Below are positions 53,615-62,754 of a stretch of DNA of 64,000 bases, piece after piece; position 1 is the first letter of the stretch; each line of letters opens with the position of its first letter. The stretch is from the NCBI RefSeq assembly GCF_014323405.1, contig NZ_JACRWE010000002.1, positions 124,001-188,000 on the forward strand, written 5' to 3'. The notes beneath the pieces are model-generated. The model ran no database searches, had not been told where the DNA came from, and saw only the letters and a list, made by a program, of their open reading frames with translations. The stretch is from Romboutsia faecis. GTDB lineage: Bacteria > Bacillota > Clostridia > Peptostreptococcales > Peptostreptococcaceae. A program made the translations under genes and the position numbers.

Positions 53615-55048
53615 ATGACTACATTAAAAAAGAAAAAACCAACATTGTTGCAAGCTTTAATACCTATAGTATTTATGATTGTCGCATTGGCAATAGGTTA
53701 TGGTGTATTAGGTATAAATGCAGAGCCTATAATGATAGCATCGGCTTTTATAGCAGGTATAATAGCGTACAGATTAGGGTATAAATGGGATGAAATGCAA
53801 AAGGCGATAGTAGATAAGATAGCAAGTGCACTTCCAGCTACACTAATATTATGGAGTGTAGGGCTTTTAATAGGAGCATTAATGTTTTCTGGAGCTGTTC
53901 CTATGATAATATACTATGGAGTACAAATGATAAATCCTAAGTTTATACTGGTTACAGCATTTTTACTATCAGCATTACTTGCTATAGTAACAGGAACATC
54001 ATGGGGAGCTGCAGGAACTATTGGTGTGGCAATGATGGGAATTGCAGGAGGATTAGGAGTATCATTACCAGCTACAGCAGGTGCAGTAGTATCAGGTGCA
54101 TTCTTAGGTGATAAATTATCTCCTCTTTCAGATACTACGAATCTAGCTCCTATGGCAGCAGGAAGTGAAATATATGATCATATAAAGCATATGCTTTATA
54201 CAACTGTACCAGCTTCTTTGGTATGTATAGTAGTTTACTTAATTGTTGGATTTAGCTCTTCTGGGGAATTAGTGACACCAGATTCAGTTAAAATAATGAT
54301 GGAGCAGTTAGAGTCAATGTTTAACTTTAACATGTTATTATTATTACCACTAGTATTAGTAATTTTAGGTTCAGTAAGAAGATGGCCAACTATACCAACT
54401 ATGCTAGGAACAAGTTTAATTACTATAGTTTTAGGTTCTATAGTTCAAGGATTTAACATAGTTGATGGATTTACATCTTTAATTTCTGGGTTTGATTTAA
54501 CTATGACTGGTTTTGAAGGAGAAGCTACGGCTGAAGTAATAAAACTTATAAATAGAGGTGGAGTTGTATCCGTAACAAGTACAACAGTACTTATATTCTG
54601 TGCTATGGGATTTGCTGGGATAGTAAGTGTTTCGGGTATGTTAGATGTAGTACTTGACTTATTAATGTCAAAAGTTAAATCAACATCTGGAATAATAATA
54701 TCAACCATAGCATCTTGCTTTACAGTTGCATTTGTAACAGGTAGTTCATACTTATCAATACTTGTACCTGGGGAATTATTTAAAGACGTTTATCCAAAGA
54801 AAAACCTAGATCCTAAGAATTTATCTAGAACATTAGAAGATTCAGGAACAGTTCTTGTTCCTTTAATACCATGGTCAGCAGCAGGAGCATATATGGCAGC
54901 AACATTAGGGGTGCCTACTTTAGAATACTTACCATGGGCAATACTTAATTATACAGGTATAATATTTGCAATAATATGTGCAATTACTGGATTTGGGATA
55001 GCTAAGATAGATAAAAGTGAAAAAGAAGACGTAATAAAAGGAGCATAA
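53615..55048 (+). CDS. nhaC: NhaC-family Na+/H+ antiporter-like transporter
   Basis: The 477-residue membrane protein has about 11 hydrophobic segments and the NhaC features GTSWGAAGTIGVAMMG, GAFLGDKLSPLSDTTNLAP and GTVLVPLIPWSAAGAYMAATLG. NhaC members swap Na+ for H+ or carry organic anions (MleN-like). Placed under sigma54 control with IadA, it may well move an aspartate-containing peptide or its product rather than regulate pH. GGAGG precedes the start. iadA follows after 5 bases. Confidence 0.9.
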   Translation: MTTLKKKKPTLLQALIPIVFMIVALAIGYGVLGINAEPIMIASAFIAGIIAYRLGYKWDEMQKAIVDKIASALPATLILWSVGLLIGALMFSGAVPMIIYYGVQMINPKFILVTAFLLSALLAIVTGTSWGAAGTIGVAMMGIAGGLGVSLPATAGAVVSGAFLGDKLSPLSDTTNLAPMAAGSEIYDHIKHMLYTTVPASLVCIVVYLIVGFSSSGELVTPDSVKIMMEQLESMFNFNMLLLLPLVLVILGSVRRWPTIPTMLGTSLITIVLGSIVQGFNIVDGFTSLISGFDLTMTGFEGEATAEVIKLINRGGVVSVTSTTVLIFCAMGFAGIVSVSGMLDVVLDLLMSKVKSTSGIIISTIASCFTVAFVTGSSYLSILVPGELFKDVYPKKNLDPKNLSRTLEDSGTVLVPLIPWSAAGAYMAATLGVPTLEYLPWAILNYTGIIFAIICAITGFGIAKIDKSEKEDVIKGA

Positions 55049-55053
55049 TTTAT

Positions 55054-56202
55054 ATGATATTAATAAAGAATGTAGAAGTATATGCACCAGAGTACAATGG
55101 TAGAAAAGATGTTTTTATAAGTGGAGGAAAAATATCATTAATAGAAGATGAAATTAATTTTGAGAATGATAAAATTAAGATAATAGATGGTAGCAAAAAA
55201 AAGCTTACGCCTGGATTTATAGACCAACATGTGCATATAACTGGAGGCGGTGGAGAAGGTAGCTTTAAAACTAGAGCTCCAGAAATAACTTTAAGTAAAC
55301 TTACAAAAGGTGGGATAACAACTGTTGTTGGACTTCTAGGAACAGATGGAACGACAAGAAGTGTAGAAAACTTAGTAGCAAAGGCTAAAGCATTGAAAGA
55401 AGAAGGGATTACAGTTTTTACATATACAGGTTCATATGAGTACCCAACAGTAACAATTACAGGATCCATAAAAAAGGATATTGCCTTTGTAGATGAGATT
55501 ATAGGTGTAAAGCTGGCTTTATCTGACCATAGATCACCAAATGTAAGTAATTTAGAATTACAGAGAGTGGCATCGGATGCAAGAGTAGCTGGTATGTTAA
55601 GTGGAAAAGCAGGAATTGTAGTTCTTCATATGGGTGATGGTAAAAAGGGTCTTTCTAAAGTGAATGAAATACTAGAGGGAACTGAAATACCTATAAAAAC
55701 TATAAGGCCTACTCATGTAAATAGAAGGAAAGAACTTTTACTAGAAGCATTTGATTATGCTAAGAGGGGAGGGAAGATAGATTTAACTTGTGGAATGAGA
55801 GATGACCTAACTCCAGGAAAGAGTATAAAGAAAGCTATAGAAGAAAATGTACCTAGAGAAAATATGACAATAAGTTCTGATGGATATGGAAGTTGGTCTA
55901 AATATGATGCAAGCGGAAATTTAGTAAAAATGGGAGTATCAAGCGTATCTAGTTTACATAAAGAGTTTAAATCAATGGTAAATGATTTAGACTTTAGTAT
56001 AGAGGAAGCTTTAATTTATATAACTTCTAATGTTGCAAAAGGATTAGAAATATATCCAAGGAAAGGGTGTATAAATGAAAACTCTGATGGAGATGTGTTA
56101 TTATTAGATGAAGATTTGAATATTGATACAGTTATAGCAAATGGTAAAATAATGATAGAAAATAAAGAAGTATTAGTATATGGAACATATGAACATATAT
56201 AG
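55054..56202 (+). CDS. iadA: Isoaspartyl (beta-aspartyl) dipeptidase
   Basis: The 382-residue amidohydrolase has PGFIDQHVHITGGGGEG (metal ligands H-x-H, ~57-73), TTVVGLLGTDG, LALSDHRS, VLHMGDG (~181-187), RPTHVNR and a late DGYGSWSKYD aspartate. It cleaves beta-aspartyl dipeptides from damaged proteins or other isopeptides. The gene is co-transcribed with nhaC. AAAGGAG overlaps the nhaC end. A terminator follows at 56249-56283. Confidence 0.95.
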   Translation: MILIKNVEVYAPEYNGRKDVFISGGKISLIEDEINFENDKIKIIDGSKKKLTPGFIDQHVHITGGGGEGSFKTRAPEITLSKLTKGGITTVVGLLGTDGTTRSVENLVAKAKALKEEGITVFTYTGSYEYPTVTITGSIKKDIAFVDEIIGVKLALSDHRSPNVSNLELQRVASDARVAGMLSGKAGIVVLHMGDGKKGLSKVNEILEGTEIPIKTIRPTHVNRRKELLLEAFDYAKRGGKIDLTCGMRDDLTPGKSIKKAIEENVPRENMTISSDGYGSWSKYDASGNLVKMGVSSVSSLHKEFKSMVNDLDFSIEEALIYITSNVAKGLEIYPRKGCINENSDGDVLLLDEDLNIDTVIANGKIMIENKEVLVYGTYEHI

Positions 56203-56248
56203 AGTTTATTTAGAATTAGAATTAAAAAATATGTAAGTTTAATACAAA

Positions 56249-56283
56249 AAAGTGTGCTTAGTATAATAAGTACACTTTTTTTA
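56249..56283 (+). terminator. Terminator after iadA
   Basis: AAAGTGTGCTTA pairs with TAAGTACACTTT, followed by a T run. Confidence 0.85.
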
Positions 56284-56428
56284 TTTTTTTATGTATAAAT
56301 TTAGATATAAGTCATTAGAGGAGGTTTTGCATTATTTGCAAATAAATAATATATGGAATTAAAAATATATAGGCTTTAGATAAGGATAATGATCAAATTT
56401 ACTAAACTTATTATTGGGAGTGATAGAG

Positions 56429-56785
56429 GTGAAAAAAAATAATAAAATTGAGGACATAAACGAATATAAGAAAAAGAAAAAGAATAAAAATAAAAATAGG
56501 AAGAAAAGAATTGTCTTTAAGAAATCTCGTGTAATTCTTGTGTTTATTTGTGTAGCAGGTACTGTAATAGGAAATCTATGTGGCTACTCTATAGTCTCTC
56601 AGCTTAAATATGATATATATTACTTGAAAAAAGACTTAAGAGCAAAAGAGATAGTTATAGAGCAATTAAATTCGAGAATATATAGTAACTATAGTATAGA
56701 AGAGATTGAAAAAATGGCTAAAGAAAAAATTAATATGGATTATCCGAAAGAAAGTCAAATCGAGTATATAACTGTTGAGGATTAG
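56429..56785 (+). CDS. ftsL: FtsL-like cell division protein
   Basis: The ~118-residue bitopic protein has a very basic N-terminus (KKKKNKNKNRKKRIVFKK). One membrane helix follows (VILVFICVAGTVIGNLCGYSIV), then an extracellular coiled coil (QLKYDIYYLKKDLRAKEIVIEQLNSRI) ending EIEKMAKEKINMDYPKESQIEYI. This is the FtsL/DivIC layout, and the place before the PBP gene is that of ftsL. It helps recruit septal peptidoglycan synthases. GTG 56429 is chosen, eight bases after GGGAG; the TTG 15 bases upstream has no ribosome site. Confidence 0.85.
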   Translation: MKKNNKIEDINEYKKKKKNKNKNRKKRIVFKKSRVILVFICVAGTVIGNLCGYSIVSQLKYDIYYLKKDLRAKEIVIEQLNSRIYSNYSIEEIEKMAKEKINMDYPKESQIEYITVED

Positions 56786-56797
56786 GGGTGAGAGCTT

Positions 56798-58777
56798 TTG
56801 AAAAAAATAAAAGGGTTAAGTAGGAAAAGGTTGGTTCTTGTTCTTATACTGGCTTGTTCTCTATTTTTTTGTCTTATAATTAGAACCGGATATATTCAAC
56901 TTATAAAGGGAGAGTGGCTAAGTACAAAAGCATCGGAGCAACAAACGAGAGAAATACCAATAGAACCAAAGAGGGGAACAATCTATGATGCAAATATGAA
57001 AGAACTTGCTGTCAGTGTTACAAAGTATACAGTTTGGTGTAAACCTGTAGAAGTAAAAGACAAAAAAGATGTAGCAGAAAAATTAGCATCAGTTTTAGGT
57101 AAAGAAGAAGAGGAAGTATCTAAGTTAGTAAATAAAAAGAATACAGCATTAGTAAGAATTCAAAGATGGATAGATGATGAAACTGCAACTAAAATTAGGG
57201 ACTTGAGTTTATCGGGAATTTGGGTAGCAGAGGACAATCAACGATATTATCCATATGGAAATTTTGCAGCATATGTTTTAGGACATACAGCCGCAGATTC
57301 TACTGGAATTGCAGGAATAGAGATGCAATATAATAGTAAACTTCAAGGAAAAGCTGGAAAACTTATAGTTAGTACGGATGCATCAGGAAGAGAGATACCT
57401 CAAGGATCAGAAACGTATTATGAACCTGTACAAGGAAATGGTCTAGTATTGACTATAGATGAAGTTATACAACATTATGCAGAAAAAGCAATTGAAAAGG
57501 CGTATGAGGTTACAGGGGCTAAAAGGGTTAATGTTATAGCTATGGATCCTAAAACAGGCGATATACTAGCAATGGCATCAAAACCTGATTACGATCCAAA
57601 TGACTCAAGGACAGCTATATATCCTTACTATCAAGAATTACTAGAAGAATATAGTGATAAGGAAAAAATAAATGGATATTATGCAATGTGGAGAAATCCA
57701 TTAATAAATGATACATATGAGCCAGGATCTACTTTTAAGTTAATAACATCATCTGCTTCAGTTGAAGAAGGTGTAGTAAGTGATAAAGATAAATTTGTGT
57801 GTACAGGAAAAGTAATGGTAGGTGGTCGTCCAATAAAATGTTGGAGACACTATAGACCTCATGGCGAGCAAACTTTTGCTCAAGGAGTTCAAAATTCATG
57901 TAACCCAGTATTCGTTGAATTATCAAATAGATTAGGCGTAAGTAAGTTTTATGATTACATAGAAGCTTTTGGATTTAAATCAAAAACTGGAATAGATTTA
58001 CCAGGAGAAGCAAAAGGAATAGTCTACAATGAAAAAAATGTAGGGCCTGTAGAATTAGCAACAATGTCATTTGGTCAATCTATATCGGTAACGCCAATAC
58101 AACTTATTACTGCAATATCAGCAATTGCTAATGATGGTGAACTTATGCAGCCTAGATTAGTAAAAGGATATACTGATAATAAAGGAAATGTAATAGAAGA
58201 GGTAGCACCTAAGTCAGTAAGAAAAGTGGTATCAGAGGAAACTTCTAAAAAGATGTTAGAAATAGCACAGTCAGTTGTAAGTGATGGTGGAGGTAAGATT
58301 GCATACTTACCAGGATACAGATTAGGTGGAAAAACAGGTACAGCGCAAAAAGTTGTAGATGGAGTGTATGCACAAGGAAAATACATTTGTTCTTTTGTTG
58401 GGATTGCACCAACGGATGATCCTCAAATTGTAGTATTGGCTACAGTTGATGAACCTACGGAAGGTAGTTTATTTGGTAGTACAACTGCAGGACCTATAAT
58501 AAAAGAAATAATGAGCGAAGCATTACCTTATTTAGGTGTTGAACCTAAATACACTGAAGAAGAAAAAGCAGAAAATGAAAAGGTTAAAGTAGTAGTTCCT
58601 GATGTGAGAAATTTAGCTATTGAAGATGCAGCAAAAGTATTAGAAGAATCAAAATTAAAAGTGAACTTAGATCCAGATGTAGATGTACCTGAAGGTTCTA
58701 AAGTAACTGATATGTTCCCAAAACCAGGAGTCAAAGTATCAGAAGGTTCAAGCATATCAATATACTTTGATAATTAG
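56798..58777 (+). CDS. spoVD: Class B penicillin-binding protein, SpoVD/FtsI type
   Basis: The 659-residue protein has a membrane helix at ~11-31 and a PBP dimer domain (PKRGTIYDAN). A transpeptidase domain follows with active serine S311 in EPGSTFK, the SxN motif in QNSCNPVF and K512-T-G. One PASTA domain is at ~595-659. Cysteines in IKCW and NSCN near the active site resemble the redox pair of Bacillus SpoVD, which cross-links spore cortex. It is the only class B PBP in this cluster. TTG start with GGGGTGAG. Confidence 0.93.
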   Translation: MKKIKGLSRKRLVLVLILACSLFFCLIIRTGYIQLIKGEWLSTKASEQQTREIPIEPKRGTIYDANMKELAVSVTKYTVWCKPVEVKDKKDVAEKLASVLGKEEEEVSKLVNKKNTALVRIQRWIDDETATKIRDLSLSGIWVAEDNQRYYPYGNFAAYVLGHTAADSTGIAGIEMQYNSKLQGKAGKLIVSTDASGREIPQGSETYYEPVQGNGLVLTIDEVIQHYAEKAIEKAYEVTGAKRVNVIAMDPKTGDILAMASKPDYDPNDSRTAIYPYYQELLEEYSDKEKINGYYAMWRNPLINDTYEPGSTFKLITSSASVEEGVVSDKDKFVCTGKVMVGGRPIKCWRHYRPHGEQTFAQGVQNSCNPVFVELSNRLGVSKFYDYIEAFGFKSKTGIDLPGEAKGIVYNEKNVGPVELATMSFGQSISVTPIQLITAISAIANDGELMQPRLVKGYTDNKGNVIEEVAPKSVRKVVSEETSKKMLEIAQSVVSDGGGKIAYLPGYRLGGKTGTAQKVVDGVYAQGKYICSFVGIAPTDDPQIVVLATVDEPTEGSLFGSTTAGPIIKEIMSEALPYLGVEPKYTEEEKAENEKVKVVVPDVRNLAIEDAAKVLEESKLKVNLDPDVDVPEGSKVTDMFPKPGVKVSEGSSISIYFDN

Positions 58778-58869
58778 AATTGTAAATAATTTGTAATTAA
58801 AATATAATTATAAATAACTTCAAAAAAAACATAATCTGTTATATAATTATAAAGTTAAAATATACTTGG

Positions 58870-58900
58870 GGGCAATGTATACATATACATTGCCTTTTAT
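58870..58900 (+). terminator. Terminator between spoVD and murF
   Basis: GGCAATGTATA (58871-58881) is complementary to TATACATTGCC (58884-58894), followed by TTTTATT. It allows spoVD and the mur genes to be expressed separately. Confidence 0.8.
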
Positions 58901-58953
58901 TAAGATGAGTTGTAAAATAAAACTGCGTATAGAAAATTAAAAGGAGGAGTGGT

Positions 58954-60327
58954 ATGGAAAATCTAACGGTTAAAGAGTTAGTAATTTCTACTAAAGGGAA
59001 ATTAGTCCTAGGCGATGAAAATAATTTTGTAAACGACATTATCATAGATAGTAGAAAAGCAAATGAGAATAATGTATTTGTAGCTATAGTTGGAGAAAAC
59101 CTAGATGGTCATAACTTTATACAATCAGCATATGACCAAGGCTGCAGAACTTTTATAAAAAATGATAAAGTTAATATCGATTTAAATCAATCAGATGTTA
59201 ATGTGATAGAAGTAAAAGATACAGAAATAGCATTAGGAGATATAGCAAAGTATTATAAATCAAAGTTTGAGATACCTTTTATAGGAATAACAGGTAGTGT
59301 TGGAAAAACAACAACTAGAGATATGGTATATGCAGCTGTATCATCTAAATATAATTCATTAAAAAATGAGGGTAATCTTAATAATCAATTAGGCGTACCT
59401 CTTACTTTATTTGAGCTTAATAAAGAACATGAATGTGCAGTAATAGAAATGGGCATGTCTGGATTTAATGAAATAGAATATTTAGCAAATATAGTTAATC
59501 CTAAAATCGGTGTTATATCGAATATAGGACTTTCTCATATAGAAGCACTTGGTTCACAGGAAGGTATATTAAAGGCTAAGATGGAGATAACTACAAACTT
59601 TGATTCAACGAGTACTTTAATAGTTAATGGAGATGATAAGTTCTTATCTACACTAAAGAACAAAGACCATGCTTATACTTTAAAAACATTTGGATTCAAC
59701 AAAGAGAATGACATTTATTGTGAAGATTTTACTATGGGAGAGGATAGTATAACTTTTACATGTGTTATAGATGGAAATAAAGAAGAAATTTTCATACCAG
59801 CAGTAGGAGAGCATAATATATATAATGCAATGGCTGCAATACTAACGGGTATAGCTTTAGAAATTCCTTTAAAAAATATAAAGGAAGGTTTAAAATATTA
59901 TAAAGCGACAAAAATGAGACTAGATATAGTAAAAGATAATGATTTAACTATAATAAATGACACTTACAATGCAAGCCCTGATTCTATGAAAGCTGCTTTA
60001 AAGATACTAGGAAGGTATAAGGAAAGAAGAGTGGCAATATTAGGTGATATGTTCGAAATGGGAGAGCATGCAGAGTATGGTCATAGACTAGTTGGAGAAT
60101 CAACAATAGGCAATGTAGATTTACTAATTACAATAGGAGAAGATTCTAGATTTATTAGTGACGAAGCTAAAAAATTAGGGCTATGTTCTAATAGTATATA
60201 TCACTTTGCCACAAAAGAAGATGCTATAAATAATTTAGATGACCTGATACAAAAAAATGATGTAGTATTAGTTAAAGCATCTAGAGGTATGAAATTAGAA
60301 AAAATAGTAGAATATCTAAGTAAGTAA
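58954..60327 (+). CDS. murF: UDP-N-acetylmuramoyl-tripeptide-D-alanyl-D-alanine ligase
   Basis: The 457-residue Mur ligase has GITGSVGKTTTRDM (ATP loop ~111-124), EGNLNNQLGVPLTL, EMGMSGFNEI and INDTYNASPDSMKAAL, all typical of MurF. It adds D-Ala-D-Ala to the UDP-MurNAc tripeptide in the cytosol. An AAGGAGG site precedes the ATG. The gene directly follows spoVD where murE would normally lie first; murE is not here. Confidence 0.97.
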   Translation: MENLTVKELVISTKGKLVLGDENNFVNDIIIDSRKANENNVFVAIVGENLDGHNFIQSAYDQGCRTFIKNDKVNIDLNQSDVNVIEVKDTEIALGDIAKYYKSKFEIPFIGITGSVGKTTTRDMVYAAVSSKYNSLKNEGNLNNQLGVPLTLFELNKEHECAVIEMGMSGFNEIEYLANIVNPKIGVISNIGLSHIEALGSQEGILKAKMEITTNFDSTSTLIVNGDDKFLSTLKNKDHAYTLKTFGFNKENDIYCEDFTMGEDSITFTCVIDGNKEEIFIPAVGEHNIYNAMAAILTGIALEIPLKNIKEGLKYYKATKMRLDIVKDNDLTIINDTYNASPDSMKAALKILGRYKERRVAILGDMFEMGEHAEYGHRLVGESTIGNVDLLITIGEDSRFISDEAKKLGLCSNSIYHFATKEDAINNLDDLIQKNDVVLVKASRGMKLEKIVEYLSK

Positions 60328-60369
60328 AAATAACGAAAGAGATAGCCAACAGGGAGAGGAGTATGTATT

Positions 60370-61332
60370 ATGTTAGGAATAACAGAACTTACGTATACAG
60401 CAATGATTTCGTTTCTAATAGTAATTATATTAGGACCAATATTTATACCGATGTTAACTAAATTTAAATTCGGTCAAACAGTTAGAGATGATGGACCAAA
60501 GACACATCTACAGAAAAATGGAACTCCAACAATGGGAGGAGTACTTATAATTATAGCTATACTTATTACAGGACTTACTAGAAGTAATATAAGTTCAGAT
60601 ATGGTAATAGGACTTATCTGTGTAGTAGGATTTGGTTTCGTAGGGTTTGTAGATGACTTTATAATAATAAAAATGAAAAGATCACTAGGATTAAAACCTT
60701 GGCAGAAAATAGTTATGCAAGTAGCTTTAGCCTTATATGTATCTTATTATCAATATAGTTCATCGCCAAGTGCAACACAGCTTATAATACCATTTACTGA
60801 TGCAGTGATAAATTTAGGTCCGTTATATGTGCCAATAATGACATTTATGATAGTAGGTATAGTAAATGCAGTTAATTTAACAGATGGGTTAGATGGATTA
60901 GCATCAGGCGTAACGCTAATTGTAGCGGCGTTCTTTATGATATTTGCTACATCTATATCAAATACAGATGTAGCAGTTCTTGCAGCGGCAACAGTAGGAG
61001 CGTGTATAGGATTTTTAGGATTCAATGCATATCCAGCTAAAATATTTATGGGAGATACTGGTTCTATGGCATTAGGAGGAGCAGTTACGGCATTTGCTGT
61101 ATTAACTAACTCTATGCTTTTATTTGTTTTAGTAGGAGGTATATACTTCGCTGAAGCTATATCAGTAATGCTTCAAGTAACTTATTATAAATTAACTAAG
61201 AAAAGAATATTTAAAATGGCTCCGATACATCACCATTTTGAACAATGTGGATGGCCAGAAACTAAAGTAGTATTTACATTCTGGATAGTTACTGTAGTTT
61301 TAGCTTGGATAGGAATAATTGCCGTATTCTAA
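60370..61332 (+). CDS. mraY: Phospho-N-acetylmuramoyl-pentapeptide-transferase
   Basis: The 320-residue membrane protein has about ten helices and MraY motifs GPKTHLQKNGTPTMGG, FVDDFIIIKMKR, NLTDGLDGLA, MGDTGSMALGG and the C-terminal HHHFEQCGWPE. It attaches the UDP-MurNAc pentapeptide to undecaprenyl phosphate to make lipid I. Length and motifs are normal. GGAGAGGAG precedes the start. Confidence 0.97.
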   Translation: MLGITELTYTAMISFLIVIILGPIFIPMLTKFKFGQTVRDDGPKTHLQKNGTPTMGGVLIIIAILITGLTRSNISSDMVIGLICVVGFGFVGFVDDFIIIKMKRSLGLKPWQKIVMQVALALYVSYYQYSSSPSATQLIIPFTDAVINLGPLYVPIMTFMIVGIVNAVNLTDGLDGLASGVTLIVAAFFMIFATSISNTDVAVLAAATVGACIGFLGFNAYPAKIFMGDTGSMALGGAVTAFAVLTNSMLLFVLVGGIYFAEAISVMLQVTYYKLTKKRIFKMAPIHHHFEQCGWPETKVVFTFWIVTVVLAWIGIIAVF

Positions 61333-61349
61333 TTTTGGAGGTAAGAAAA

Positions 61350-62711
61350 GTGGAACTTAAAAACAAAAAAGTTTTACTAGTAGGTCTTGCAAAAACTGGT
61401 GTATCTACAATAAAACATTTAGATAAGCTAGGAGCAAAAACTATTGTAAATGATATAAAAGAAAAATCACAATTAGAAGATATACTAAGAGAGTTAAAAA
61501 GTATAAAAAATGTTGAATATATATTAGGATATCATCCAGAAAATGTTGATGATATAGATCTTGCTATTGTATCTCCAGGAGTTCCTCTAGATTTACCTTT
61601 CATATGTAAATTAAGAGAAAATAATATCAAAATAATTGGAGAAGTAGAATTAGCATATAGATTGTCTAAAAATAATCCTGTATTTATAGGGATAACAGGA
61701 ACTAATGGAAAGACTACTACTACTAGCATAGTAGGAGAAATCTTCAAAAAAGCTAATAAGGATACTTATATAGTTGGTAATATTGGAAATCCTGTTATTG
61801 ATACAGTAGACTTAACTAATAAAAATTCAGTTCTAGTAACTGAGTTAAGTAGTTTCCAATTAGAAAGTATAGATGAATTTAGGCCAAGAGTAAGTGCATT
61901 TTTAAATATTACTGAAGATCATATGAATAGACATCATACAATGGAAAACTATATAAATGCAAAAGCTAGAGTTTTTGAAAATCAAAAAGAAGAAGATTTT
62001 ACAATCTTAAATTATGATGATACTCAAGTAAGAAACTTAGCAGAAAAATGTAAATCTAAAGTCATATTCTTTTCAAGAAAAGAAATATTAAATAATGGAA
62101 TATATTTAGATGAAGATAATAATATAATTATAGATATAGATGAAAAAATATTACTTTTAAATGCAAATGAATTAAGTTTACCAGGAGAACATAACTTAGA
62201 AAATTGCATGGCAGCCATAGGAATAACTTATGTAAGTAATATTGATTTAGAAGTAATAAAAGATGTATTAAAAACTTTTAAGGCAGTTGAGCATAGACAA
62301 GAATTTGTAAGAGAATTAAACGACATAATGTTTGTTAATGACTCAAAAGGAACAAATCCAGATTCTACTATAAAAGCAATTAAATCATATAATAGAAATA
62401 TAATATTAATTGCTGGAGGTAAAGATAAAGGAAGTAGCTTTGATGAACTTCTTGAGATTGCAAAAGAAAATGTAGTTGCATTAGTATTATTAGGAGAAAC
62501 AGCCTCTAAGATAGAGGAGACTGCTAGAAAAAAAGGATTTGACAAAATCTATATAGTAAATAATATGGAAGAAGCTGTAAAAACTTCTTATAAAATTGCA
62601 CAAAGTAAGGATGTAGTTTTACTTTCTCCTGCTTGTGCAAGTTGGGATATGTATAAGAATTTTGAAGTAAGAGGAAAAGACTTCAAGGATAGTGTAAACA
62701 ATTTAAAATAA
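61350..62711 (+). CDS. murD: UDP-N-acetylmuramoylalanine-D-glutamate ligase
   Basis: The ~453-residue protein has a KKVLLVGLAKTGVS N-terminal domain, GITGTNGKTTT (ATP loop), TELSSFQLES, NITEDHMNRH and NDSKGTNPDSTIKAI. It adds D-glutamate to UDP-MurNAc-L-Ala. GTG 61350 follows TTGGAGG; the longer reading frame begins inside mraY without a ribosome site. It continues to the SEDS gene. Confidence 0.97.
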   Translation: MELKNKKVLLVGLAKTGVSTIKHLDKLGAKTIVNDIKEKSQLEDILRELKSIKNVEYILGYHPENVDDIDLAIVSPGVPLDLPFICKLRENNIKIIGEVELAYRLSKNNPVFIGITGTNGKTTTTSIVGEIFKKANKDTYIVGNIGNPVIDTVDLTNKNSVLVTELSSFQLESIDEFRPRVSAFLNITEDHMNRHHTMENYINAKARVFENQKEEDFTILNYDDTQVRNLAEKCKSKVIFFSRKEILNNGIYLDEDNNIIIDIDEKILLLNANELSLPGEHNLENCMAAIGITYVSNIDLEVIKDVLKTFKAVEHRQEFVRELNDIMFVNDSKGTNPDSTIKAIKSYNRNIILIAGGKDKGSSFDELLEIAKENVVALVLLGETASKIEETARKKGFDKIYIVNNMEEAVKTSYKIAQSKDVVLLSPACASWDMYKNFEVRGKDFKDSVNNLK

Positions 62712-62754
62712 CCTCTTTACCGCTACCACAAATGCAAAGGGAGGTAAGTCTAAC

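Noticed and set aside
53596..53784. Open frame overlapping the nhaC start
   Set aside because: It shares sequence with the nhaC start in another frame and has low-complexity content. nhaC itself has the ribosome site and a known family.
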